Shown here in pieces: positions 1-6,131 of a stretch of DNA of 17,241 nucleotides. This DNA is from CAXFCD01 sp964001155. GTDB taxonomy: Bacteria; Fidelibacterota; Marinisomatia; Marinisomatales; UBA1611. The position numbers and the translations under genes were made by a program. Under the pieces are notes generated by a model. It worked only from the letters and a program-made list of their open reading frames with translations. It did no database searches and was not told the DNA's origin. The stretch's first letter is position 1; each line of letters begins with the position of its first letter. Location of the stretch: NCBI GenBank assembly GCA_964001155.1, contig CAXFCD010000216.1:1-17241 (forward strand), in the 5' to 3' direction.

Positions 1-1109
1 AAGATGATTTATCAAAAAATCGGCTCACTGATATTTGCGAATCTGCATTTGATTTCCCACTCCCAATTACAGAATTAAATGAAACCGATTCAGTCTTGGA
101 GTTATTTCATGGACCTACATTGGCTTTCAAAGATTTTGCCGCCCGCTTCATGGCCAGAACCATGTCCCACTTTATTAAAAATGAAAATCAGGAATTAACG
201 ATCCTGGTGGCCACATCCGGCGATACGGGCAGTGCGGTGGCTAATGGGTTTTATCATGTGGAGGGTATAAATGTTATTATTCTTTATCCTTCCAAGCGCG
301 TGAGCGCCATTCAGGAGAAACAGCTTACCACTCTTGGTGGCAACATCACTGCCTTGGAAATTGATGGTACGTTTGATGATTGCCAGCGCATGGTTAAACA
401 GGTATTTCAGGATCAAGAAATTCGTCAGCGCTTGTCATTGAGTTCAGCCAATTCCATCAACATTGTCCGGCTACTGCCCCAATCTGTTTATTATGCTTGG
501 GCCTTGAAAAAATGCAGCGAAAACGAGCCAATACTATTTAGCGTTCCCTGTGGAAATTTTGGAAACTTAACCGGTGGTTTATTTGCGAAGCGAATGGGGC
601 TTCCTGTGGAAAAATTTATAGCTGCCACCAATATGAATGATACATTTCCCCACTATTTAGATAGCGGAAAAATTCGGGATCAGGAAGCGATTCAGACAAT
701 CTCCAATGCCATGGATGTGGGTGTTCCCAGCAATTTGGATCGGATTCAAAATTTGTATGATCTTGATGTAAATAAAATAAAAACCGACATTTTCAGTTGG
801 CGTTTTTCAGATGATGAAACAAAATTCTGCATAAAAAACACTCAGGATAAAACCAACTATTTAATTGACCCCCATTCAGCAGTGGGAGTCTTGGGATTAA
901 ATAAATTTAGAGAAAAAACAAATTCTACTTTAAGGGGGGTCGTACTTGGCACGGCGCATCCGGGAAAATTTTCCGATGTGATTAACCCAATCATTGGAGA
1001 TGAAATACCTTTGCCGAACTCACTAAAAACAGCACTGGAAAAAGAGAAGAATTCAATTAAAATGTCTACGAAATTTTCTGACTTAAAGGAATATTTTCTC
1101 GCATCATAA
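1..1109 (+). CDS. thrC: Threonine synthase, 5'-truncated by window edge
   Basis: PLP enzyme that converts O-phosphohomoserine to threonine in the cytoplasm. The reading frame is open from base 3 with no stop, so the gene enters from outside the window; the TTG at 96 is an internal Leu, not a start. About 369 codons are present, and the family is usually about 430, so roughly 60 N-terminal residues are missing. The FHGPTLAFKDF motif carries the PLP-binding Lys at about 129-131. A downstream SGDTGSAVANGF loop and SVPCGNFGN, which cradles the PLP phosphate, match the E. coli-type (long) threonine synthase. The stop is TAA at 1107-1109. It is followed by 154 bp before the next gene, which also acts on homoserine-derived substrates. 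Identification is secure. Confidence 0.96.
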   Translation, partial: DDLSKNRLTDICESAFDFPLPITELNETDSVLELFHGPTLAFKDFAARFMARTMSHFIKNENQELTILVATSGDTGSAVANGFYHVEGINVIILYPSKRVSAIQEKQLTTLGGNITALEIDGTFDDCQRMVKQVFQDQEIRQRLSLSSANSINIVRLLPQSVYYAWALKKCSENEPILFSVPCGNFGNLTGGLFAKRMGLPVEKFIAATNMNDTFPHYLDSGKIRDQEAIQTISNAMDVGVPSNLDRIQNLYDLDVNKIKTDIFSWRFSDDETKFCIKNTQDKTNYLIDPHSAVGVLGLNKFREKTNSTLRGVVLGTAHPGKFSDVINPIIGDEIPLPNSLKTALEKEKNSIKMSTKFSDLKEYFLAS

Positions 1110-1129
1110 TCAATTTTTAAATTAAAAAA

Positions 1130-1244
1130 AGCAAAGTGGCAACGATACAAAGAAAAAATTTATTCTATCATTTTACACGCCAAACAAATGGCGTACAATC
1201 AAACTCAATAAAATAATGCATCTTTGCGCCTTGGCGCTTTTGCT
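1130..1244. repeat. Degenerate inverted-repeat element (element A)
   Basis: The arms at 1130-1153 and 1221-1244 are imperfect inverted repeats; I count 16 of 24 positions matching without gaps, with both outer ends AGCAAA and inner ends CAAAGA. Inside lies a second perfect 6-bp inverted repeat, ACGCCA at 1177-1182 and TGGCGT at 1189-1194. The right arm contains GCGCCTTGGCGC. The element fills the thrC-metB spacer. It may be a decayed member of the dispersed CGCAAAG / CACGAAG palindrome family seen between genes in many bacteria. Neither hairpin is followed by a good T-run, so I do not call a terminator. Confidence 0.45.
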
Positions 1245-1263
1245 ATAACTAAAAGGAAATCTC

Positions 1264-2406
1264 ATGAAATTTGATACGAAAGTCGTCCAATCAGGCATGA
1301 CACCTGACCCAACCACGGGATCTATTCTACCCCCTCTTTACCAAACAGCCACTTACGTTCTAGAGGAAGTGGGGAAAGACAAAGGATTTGATTATACACG
1401 GTCATCCAATCCTACTCGGCAAGTGTTAGAAGGACTTTTAGCGGATTTGGACGGTGGAAAATTTGGCGTAGCATTTGCCAGTGGCATGTCCGCAGTGGAC
1501 AGTGTGCTAAAACTGTTGAAAGCCGGCGACCACGTGGTCTGTTCTGATGATGTTTATGGTGGTGTGTCCCGTCATTTCAACCAAATCTTAGTGAATTATG
1601 ACCTTCACTTTACCTATGTGGATTCATCCGATTCTGGCAATATTGAGAATGCTATCCAACCCAATACGAAGTTGATTTGGGTGGAAACGCCTACAAATCC
1701 ACTTCTGAAAATCACTGATTTAGAAGCTGTAGGAAAAATCGCAAAAGAACACAGTATCTTGTTTGGTGTGGATTCCACTTTTGCCACACCGGTTTTTTTA
1801 CGTCCTCTGGAATTCGGAGCCGACCTAGTGATGCATAGTACTACCAAGTATTTGAGCGGACACAATCAACTGATTGGCGGCGTAGTGATTACCAATCGTG
1901 GTGATTTGTTTGATCAACTGAAATTTGTCCAAAAAACTATTGGCGCTGTGCCCGGACCCTTCGATTGCTGGTTAACCATCTTAGGGATAAAAACATTGGA
2001 TCTGCGTATGAAAAAACACAATACCAATGCCCAAGCAGTGGCAGAATATTTAGAGGCACATCCCAAAGTATCCCAGGTGACCTATCCCGGCCTTTCATCC
2101 CATCCATCACACCACATTGCTAAACAGCAAATGTCCGGATTCAGCGGTATGATTTCCTTCGAATTAACGAGCGGAATTCCTGCGGGGAAAACAGTCATGA
2201 ATTCTGTCAAACTTGCGAAATTAGCAGAAAGCTTGGGCGCTGTGGAAACCATGATCACCCACCCTGCTACCATGACTCATGCAGATGTCCCGAAAGAAGA
2301 CCGGGAGGCTCGAGGACTTACGGACGGCTTGGTACGGATTTCTGTTGGCATAGAAAACCCAGAGGATATTCTGGCAGATTTGGAGCAGGCGTTGGATAAA
2401 GCATGA
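1264..2406 (+). CDS. metB: Cystathionine gamma-synthase/lyase family PLP enzyme
   Basis: Cys/Met-metabolism PLP enzyme of 380 residues, normal for the family. It either joins cysteine to an activated homoserine to make cystathionine (gamma-synthase) or cleaves cystathionine (gamma-lyase). Visible motifs are the YTRSSNPTR PLP-phosphate loop near residues 44-52, ASGMSA near 72-77, the Schiff-base Lys195 in HSTTKYLSGH, and the C-terminal THPATMTHADVP and DGLVRISVGIE blocks. The usual DNTFATP motif reads DSTFATP here (residues 170-176). The start is supported by an AGGA about 8 bp upstream. The gene follows thrC, which draws on the same homoserine pool, favouring a biosynthetic synthase. Sequence alone does not separate synthase from lyase, so the symbol is provisional. 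Confidence 0.88.
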   Translation: MKFDTKVVQSGMTPDPTTGSILPPLYQTATYVLEEVGKDKGFDYTRSSNPTRQVLEGLLADLDGGKFGVAFASGMSAVDSVLKLLKAGDHVVCSDDVYGGVSRHFNQILVNYDLHFTYVDSSDSGNIENAIQPNTKLIWVETPTNPLLKITDLEAVGKIAKEHSILFGVDSTFATPVFLRPLEFGADLVMHSTTKYLSGHNQLIGGVVITNRGDLFDQLKFVQKTIGAVPGPFDCWLTILGIKTLDLRMKKHNTNAQAVAEYLEAHPKVSQVTYPGLSSHPSHHIAKQQMSGFSGMISFELTSGIPAGKTVMNSVKLAKLAESLGAVETMITHPATMTHADVPKEDREARGLTDGLVRISVGIENPEDILADLEQALDKA

Positions 2407-2438
2407 TGAAATAACCATATTCACTTTATTCCTGCTGC

Positions 2439-2493
2439 TAAGCGCGAAATATCGCTAAACTGTTTTCGTGTTACTTAGCATTCTTCGCGGCTA
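2439..2493. repeat. Degenerate inverted-repeat element (element B)
   Basis: The arm 2439-2458 (TAAGCGCGAAATATCGCTAA) is an imperfect inverted copy of 2475-2493, sharing a CGCGAA core and GCTAA ends, with a 16-nt loop. The motif AGCCGCGAAG in the right arm resembles those of the elements at 1130-1244 and 3201-3257. It overlaps the 3' end of the ArsR-like fragment and may have interrupted that gene. Confidence 0.4.
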
Positions 2494-2644
2494 AAATATG
2501 AAATAGAATCAACAGCAAGAAGGTGCATGAATTTTTCTTCACCAATTCCTGTGAAATTTGGATTCGCACCGGATGAGACAGCATCTCAGCGAAGGTAGCC
2601 AATTCCTGCAGTTTGGGTTCGAATTGTTCTGATTTATTGATCAT
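2471..2644 (-). pseudogene. ArsR-family HTH repressor, truncated fragment
   Basis: A 57-codon minus-strand frame starts with ATG at 2644 and ends with TAA at 2471-2473. Residues 15-30, LATFAEMLSHPVRIQI, read as the first helix and 'LSHPVRLRIL' signature of ArsR/SmtB winged-helix repressors, followed by a plausible KKNSCT stretch. The recognition helix and wing that should follow are absent: the frame runs into hydrophobic LLLILFHIL and stops inside inverted-repeat element B. Intact ArsR proteins are about 90-120 residues, so this is about half of one, with no DNA-binding helix. I regard it as a decayed gene. No metal-binding ligand set can be judged. The other minus-strand frames do not resume an ArsR sequence downstream. 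Confidence 0.55.
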
Positions 2645-2685
2645 ATTATTAATTTGTATATCGTAGATGTACGATTAATAAAAAC

Positions 2686-3003
2686 ATGAAGCAAACCCTT
2701 TTTATCCATTGGAACTATTCTGTACTTTTTTTCATGGATCCGAAAGACAAAATCAACCAACTCCGTGATCAAATTGATGCATTCGATGACCAAATGCTGG
2801 ATTTGCTGGTACAGCGGTTTGATATATCCAAAGAGATTGGCGATATAAAAGCATCCCATGGGCTGAATGTAGGCGACCCAAACCGTGAGCAAGAAATCAT
2901 CGACCGTCTCGCAGAAAAGCTGGAAGGCAAATTGGATAAAGATGATATTGCTGCCATTTTTGGGCCGATTTATCATATATCAAAAAAATTGCAAAAAAAA
3001 TAA
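2686..3003 (+). CDS. aroQ (chorismate mutase class): Chorismate mutase, AroQ class, monofunctional
   Basis: Rearranges chorismate to prephenate, the entry to Phe and Tyr synthesis. The conserved all-helical AroQ domain starts at the internal ATG at 2734, giving 89 residues: LRDQIDAFDDQMLDLLVQR, then the active-site-type Lys in GDIKASHG and REQEIIDRL. That length is typical of free-standing AroQ mutases. The longer reading from 2686 adds 16 residues, MKQTLFIHWNYSVLFF, unusually rich in Phe, Trp and Tyr; neither start has a clear Shine-Dalgarno. I favour 2734 as the enzyme start but list the full open frame. ATCCAT at 2704-2709 can pair with ATGGAT at 2734-2739, which includes that ATG. Downstream, after TAA and three bases, an in-frame ATG opens the aromatic leader ORF. 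It has no ACT domain, so no built-in allosteric control is visible. Confidence 0.88.
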   Translation: MKQTLFIHWNYSVLFFMDPKDKINQLRDQIDAFDDQMLDLLVQRFDISKEIGDIKASHGLNVGDPNREQEIIDRLAEKLEGKLDKDDIAAIFGPIYHISKKLQKK

Positions 3004-3006
3004 TTT

Positions 3007-3117
3007 ATGGTTAGTTACCGTTCATTCGCTGCCTTAATATCCCCGCCCATGATTAACATGAACACAAAGAATTATTACAGCTGGTATTGGTTTTTTAGCC
3101 ACGAAGGGGTTTCATAG
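3007..3117 (+). CDS. Leader peptide ORF rich in Tyr/Trp/Phe (attenuator leader)
   Basis: A short frame ending at TAG 3115-3117. Three in-frame ATGs are possible starts: 3007 (36 residues, 3 nt after the chorismate mutase stop), 3049 (22) and 3058 (19, MNTKNYYSWYWFFSHEGVS). In all of them seven of eight consecutive codons, 3073-3096, encode aromatic residues: Tyr-Tyr-Ser-Trp-Tyr-Trp-Phe-Phe. This is the hallmark of leader peptides of amino-acid attenuators such as trpL and pheL. The stop lies inside the 5' arm of the predicted antiterminator, and an intrinsic terminator follows at 3151-3180. No strong Shine-Dalgarno is visible before any of the three. The nearby ATG after the mutase stop allows translational coupling to chorismate mutase. 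Role inferred from sequence and position. Confidence 0.8.
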   Translation: MVSYRSFAALISPPMINMNTKNYYSWYWFFSHEGVS

Positions 3118-3157
3118 TCCCAGAGATATCCGTACACGCTGACTATGCTTAAACCCC
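3106..3157 (+). promoter_or_regulatory. Predicted antiterminator hairpin of aromatic attenuator
   Basis: GGGGTTT (3106-3112) followed by CATAGTC (3113-3119) can pair with GACTATG (3141-3147) and AAACCCC (3151-3157). That is 14 base pairs interrupted only by a CTT bulge (3148-3150), with a 21-nt loop. The 3' strand uses the same AAACCCC that forms the 5' arm of the terminator, so the two hairpins are mutually exclusive. A ribosome finishing at TAG 3115-3117 would cover the 5' arm and allow termination. A ribosome stalled on the aromatic codons (3073-3096) would leave most of that arm free and favour read-through. Pairing was read by eye; no folding energy was computed. Confidence 0.75.
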
Positions 3158-3180
3158 GACATTAATCGGGGTTTTTTTTT
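3151..3180 (+). terminator. Intrinsic terminator of the aromatic attenuator
   Basis: AAACCCCGA (3151-3159) pairs perfectly with TCGGGGTTT (3166-3174) around a CATTAA loop, and T continues unbroken to 3180. It is a textbook Rho-independent terminator, placed between the leader ORF and the trpE remnant / pheA operon. Its 5' arm is shared with the antiterminator at 3106-3157. Confidence 0.92.
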
Positions 3181-3200
3181 GCTCAAAATGAATGAATTAA

Positions 3201-3257
3201 CCACAAAACACATAGAATACACTAAAAGCATTTTCGTGCCTTTCGTGTGTTCCGTGG
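3201..3257. repeat. Inverted-repeat element (element C), CCAC...GTGG type
   Basis: The 27-base arms 3201-3227 and 3231-3257 match at 19 of 27 positions as an ungapped inverted repeat around a 3-nt GCA loop. The right arm (TTTTCGTGCCTTTCGTGTG then TTCCGTGG) is the familiar intergenic 'TTCGTGCCTTTCGTGTTTTCGTGG' palindrome, scattered in many unrelated bacterial genomes. It sits directly between the attenuator terminator and the trpE remnant, so it would form part of the read-through transcript. Confidence 0.6.
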
Positions 3258-3266
3258 GCCCAAATA

Positions 3267-3425
3267 ATGGATAAAACACAACTCACATTAGACGAATTTC
3301 AAGATCTGGTCTCCCAGGGATGTCAGACCATTCCCGTCTATAAACGAATATTGGCAGATCTGCTTACCCCTGTGACAGCATGGGTTCATTTGTCCCAAAA
3401 GGCCGATCATGCCTTTTATTTTTAA
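3267..3425 (+). pseudogene. trpE: Anthranilate synthase component I (TrpE), N-terminal remnant
   Basis: A 52-codon frame starts MDKTQLTLDEFQDLV and continues IPVYKRILADLLTPVTAW to KADHAFYF and TAA. This matches the N-terminal domain of TrpE (typical pattern: L..eF..l...g...iPvyreilaDl.TPVsaf..l). It stops exactly where intact TrpE reads HAFLLES, the feedback-site motif. Full TrpE is about 460-520 residues, so roughly nine tenths is missing and no catalytic residue remains. The plus-one frame across the stop (ATG 3409 or 3430 to TGA 3496-3498) gives only a short unrecognised tail and not the rest of TrpE, so an internal deletion is more likely than a single frameshift. Its place behind an aromatic attenuator is what one expects for a former trpE. 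Confidence 0.75.
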
Positions 3426-3429
3426 CAAT

Positions 3430-3498
3430 ATGAGCGAACAATCAGATCCAATTGAAGCGACAAAAAAATTAATTCAAGAATTGAAAGGAACATCATGA
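3430..3498 (+). CDS. Tiny 22-codon ORF coupled to pheA, unrecognised
   Basis: The frame from ATG 3430 to TGA 3496-3498 encodes 22 residues ending KKLIQELKGTS. Its stop overlaps the pheA start as ATGA, the same junction used between most genes of this operon. An in-frame ATG at 3409 would lengthen it by seven codons. I do not recognise it. It may be the 3' scrap left after the trpE deletion, kept because its stop couples translation into pheA, or it may be untranslated. Confidence 0.3.
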   Translation: MSEQSDPIEATKKLIQELKGTS

Positions 3499-4067
3499 GC
3501 ACAATTGGAATCCAAGGGGGAAAAGGTAGTTTTTCGGAACAGGCGGCGCACGAGTTCGCCCACAACCATGGGATAGAAAGCGCTGAAATTGTTTATCAGA
3601 TTTCATCTGAACAGGTTCTTGCCGGCGTGGAAAATGGCGATACGGATTATGGTATTTTTGCCATGGAAAATGCCCAAGGCGGCGTGGTCATCGAAAGTGT
3701 GGAAGCATTGGCAAAATACCGTTGTGAGATACTGGAAATGTTTAATATTCCCGTGGATCAAAATCTGTTGGGGTTATCCGGAACCCATGTAGGCGACATC
3801 ACCGAGATCCATTCCCATCAGCAAGCCCTGCGCCAATGTAAAGATTATTTAAGCGAGCATTTCTGGACCCGTCCGCTCATTGAAGAAGATGACACAGCAG
3901 AAGCAGCTCGGCGCCTATCGGAAGGAAAACTCCCTGCGACGGCGGGGGTCATTGCCAATAAGGCCTGTGCCGATCTCTATGGATTAGAAATTCTCACGGA
4001 AAGTATTCACGATTTGAAGCATAACCTGACCCTATTTCTGGGTGTGAAAAAATTGGGGGATGCATGA
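3495..4067 (+). CDS. pheA: Prephenate dehydratase, catalytic domain only
   Basis: Converts prephenate to phenylpyruvate for Phe synthesis. At 190 residues it holds just the two-lobed PDT domain. Visible are IGIQGGKGSFSEQAA (residues 4-18), DYGIFAMEN (51-59), IHSHQQALRQC (105-115), DTAEAA (133-138), ANKACADLYGLEIL (154-167) and the C-terminal HNLTLFLGV (176-184). The regulatory ACT domain of usual PheA proteins is missing: the gene ends 9 residues after the last motif and directly overlaps tyrA. Two motif departures stand out: canonical T-R-F reads T179-L180-F181, and the usual ENS reads E58-N59-A60. The catalytic Thr is kept, so activity is plausible, but substrate handling may differ. The start is fixed by a 4-bp ATGA overlap with the small upstream ORF. 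Confidence 0.88.
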   Translation: MSTIGIQGGKGSFSEQAAHEFAHNHGIESAEIVYQISSEQVLAGVENGDTDYGIFAMENAQGGVVIESVEALAKYRCEILEMFNIPVDQNLLGLSGTHVGDITEIHSHQQALRQCKDYLSEHFWTRPLIEEDDTAEAARRLSEGKLPATAGVIANKACADLYGLEILTESIHDLKHNLTLFLGVKKLGDA

Positions 4068-4801
4068 ACAGTGTTGGCATCATAGGATTTGGCCGGTTTG
4101 GGAAAGTGCTGGCCAACATCCTTCAAAAGGGGTTTTCAATGAAGGCATACGACCCCAAGCCTGGAGATGTTTTCCCCGGCGTTACCTTCACAGACTTGAA
4201 TACCGTTTTACAGGAAAAGGTCATTTTCATTGCAGTGCCGATTCGGCACTTTGAATCAGCTATTCAAGAAATTGCACCAATCCTTTCTGAAGGGACGACT
4301 GTTCTTGACGTATGCTCTGTCAAAAAACATCCAACAGAGATTATGGAAACAAATCTGCCGGATCATGTGGGAATTATTGCCACCCATCCCATGTTTGGGC
4401 CCGATTCATTTTTGTCCAATAATCGTTTGAAAATGATGATGAACAATACACGGGATGCCCATGATCAATTTGAATTCTGGCGGCGATTCTTCACAGATCA
4501 GGGCATCCAAGTAATGGAAATGTCCCCCGATCAGCATGATCAACTGGCGGCAAAAACCCAAGGTGTAACTCATTTTTTAGGACGAATGCTAAAAGAGTAC
4601 GGCATTAGAAAAACCAGTATTGATACGCAGGGATTTCGAGATCTTTTGGACTTGGTTGATCAAACCTGCAATGATACCTGGGAATTATATACAGACTTGC
4701 AGCTTTATAATCCATACACAGATGAAATGATTGAAAAAGTTAAACTGGCGACAGAATCTTTAGATAGTCGCTTAAAGGAATTACAACATGTGGCAGACTG
4801 A
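4064..4801 (+). CDS. tyrA: TyrA: prephenate/arogenate dehydrogenase, plant-like
   Basis: NAD(P)-dependent oxidative decarboxylation towards tyrosine. The 245 residues comprise an N-terminal Rossmann fold with GFGRFG (residues 8-13), DVCSVKKHP (82-90), the catalytic His108 in THPMFGPDS, and a helical half with VTHFLGR (168-174). The C-terminal segment IDTQGFRDLLDLVDQT and DTWELYTDLQLYNPY resembles plant and related arogenate dehydrogenases (IDTKGYETLL... ELYYGLFMYN) more than E. coli-type TyrA. There is no ACT domain and no fused chorismate mutase. The Arg after GFG (R11) does not settle NAD versus NADP. The gene overlaps pheA by 4 bp and the DAHP synthase gene by 14 bp. TyrA family membership is secure; arogenate preference is inference. 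Confidence 0.9.
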   Translation: MNSVGIIGFGRFGKVLANILQKGFSMKAYDPKPGDVFPGVTFTDLNTVLQEKVIFIAVPIRHFESAIQEIAPILSEGTTVLDVCSVKKHPTEIMETNLPDHVGIIATHPMFGPDSFLSNNRLKMMMNNTRDAHDQFEFWRRFFTDQGIQVMEMSPDQHDQLAAKTQGVTHFLGRMLKEYGIRKTSIDTQGFRDLLDLVDQTCNDTWELYTDLQLYNPYTDEMIEKVKLATESLDSRLKELQHVAD

Positions 4802-6131
4802 CAGCTGGCGGCAATTTAAGGCAAAGCATATCCCGGACTACTCTGACCCGGATCATCTAAAAGAAGTTGAAAAAACGTTAAAGGATTTTCCACCCCTTGT
4901 TTTTGCGGGGGAAGTGCGTTCATTAAAACGATCATTGGCCGATGTGGCAGAAGGAAACGGATTCCTTTTACAGGGTGGTGATTGCGCCGAAAGTTTTTCT
5001 GAATTTCATGCCGATAATATTAGGGATACATTTCGTGTGATTTTACAAATGGCAGTGATTCTCACATCCGGAGCCAATCTCCCCGTGGTAAAAGTGGGTC
5101 GTATGGCTGGCCAATTTGCCAAGCCCCGCTCCAGCCCCACAGAAACTCAAAATGGCGTGGAACTCCCCAGCTATACCGGTGACATTATTAATGATATACA
5201 TTTTGATGAAACGAAGCGTCAGCCCAATCCCGAACGAATGCTAAAGGCATATTCCCAATCGGCGTCCACCTTGAATTTACTCCGGGCGTTTGCGGATGGG
5301 GGTTATGCGGATCTCCGTCATGTGAATTCATGGAATATGGGCTTTGTGAAAAGCGGTCCCCAAGGTGAGCGGTACCGCCACTTGGCCCATCAGATTCAAG
5401 AAAGTTTAAATTTCATGGATGCGTTGGGTATCAATTCCGGGAATACGCCCCAACTACGACAGGTTCATTATTACACCAGCCATGAAGCATTATTGCTGCC
5501 CTACGAAGAAGCACTCACTCGCGTTGATTCAACGTCCGGTGATACTTATAATACATCGGCCCATTTTGTCTGGATCGGGGATCGCACTCGATTTAAAGAC
5601 AGCGCCCATGTGGAATTTTGCCGCGGAATCCACAATCCCATTGGTATCAAGTGCGGGCCATCATTAGATCCAGATGAATTGATCAGCATGTTGGATATTT
5701 TGAATCCCAATGATGACGGCGGACGCATCACATTGATAGCAAGATTTGGTCATGATAAAGTGGCATCCTATTTGCCAACATTAATTCAGAAAGTGCAATC
5801 TGAAGGTCGAACCGTTGTATGGTCCTGCGATCCTATGCATGGCAATACGATTAAAAGCAGCAATGGAATCAAGACACGCCCATTCGATCAAATTTTGGAA
5901 GAAGTGAAACACAATATCAGAATTCATAAAGGTGAAGGTTCACGGTTGGGTGGTATCCATCTGGAAATGACGGGACAAAATGTAACCGAATGTACCGGCG
6001 GATTGGATGATATTTCTGAAGCAGATTTGAATGACCGATACCACACCCATTGCGATCCACGACTCAACGCAAATCAAGCCATTGAGTTGGCATTTTTAAT
6101 TGCAGATGAACTGAAAACAAATGGCCATTAA
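4788..6131 (+). CDS. DAHP synthase, class II (plant/mycobacterial type)
   Basis: First shikimate-pathway step: PEP plus erythrose 4-phosphate to DAHP. At 447 residues it is the normal length for class II enzymes and unrelated in sequence to E. coli AroF/G/H. The start gives MWQTDSWRQFKAKHIPDY, the expected class II N-terminus. Other motifs are LLQGGDCAESF with metal-binding Cys66, VVKVGRMAGQFAKPRS, YYTSHEALLLPYEEALTR, IGIKCGPS, WSCDPMHGNT (metal His), GGIHLEMTGQNVTECTGG (metal Glu) and THCDPRLNANQAIELAF (metal Asp). All four expected metal ligands are present. The gene overlaps tyrA (14 bp) and aroA (11 bp). Class II enzymes can be feedback-regulated and in Mycobacterium tuberculosis form a complex with a small chorismate mutase; a stand-alone AroQ mutase is encoded nearby. 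Confidence 0.96.
   Translation: MWQTDSWRQFKAKHIPDYSDPDHLKEVEKTLKDFPPLVFAGEVRSLKRSLADVAEGNGFLLQGGDCAESFSEFHADNIRDTFRVILQMAVILTSGANLPVVKVGRMAGQFAKPRSSPTETQNGVELPSYTGDIINDIHFDETKRQPNPERMLKAYSQSASTLNLLRAFADGGYADLRHVNSWNMGFVKSGPQGERYRHLAHQIQESLNFMDALGINSGNTPQLRQVHYYTSHEALLLPYEEALTRVDSTSGDTYNTSAHFVWIGDRTRFKDSAHVEFCRGIHNPIGIKCGPSLDPDELISMLDILNPNDDGGRITLIARFGHDKVASYLPTLIQKVQSEGRTVVWSCDPMHGNTIKSSNGIKTRPFDQILEEVKHNIRIHKGEGSRLGGIHLEMTGQNVTECTGGLDDISEADLNDRYHTHCDPRLNANQAIELAFLIADELKTNGH

Noticed and set aside
96..1109. Threonine synthase starting at TTG 96
   Set aside because: The frame is open to base 3 and the upstream residues fit the family; the true start lies outside the window.
1221..1244. Terminator after thrC at GCGCCTTGGCGC
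   Set aside because: The stem is only 4-5 bp with a tiny loop and a weak T-run; it is better explained as one arm of an inverted-repeat element.
2641..2976. 111-codon minus-strand ORF opposite chorismate mutase
   Set aside because: It is antisense to a clear AroQ domain and has no recognisable domain of its own.
3058..3180. T-box or riboswitch in place of a peptide attenuator
   Set aside because: I see no T-box sequence or specifier stem, and no known riboswitch core; the aromatic ORF placed correctly relative to two exclusive hairpins explains the region better.
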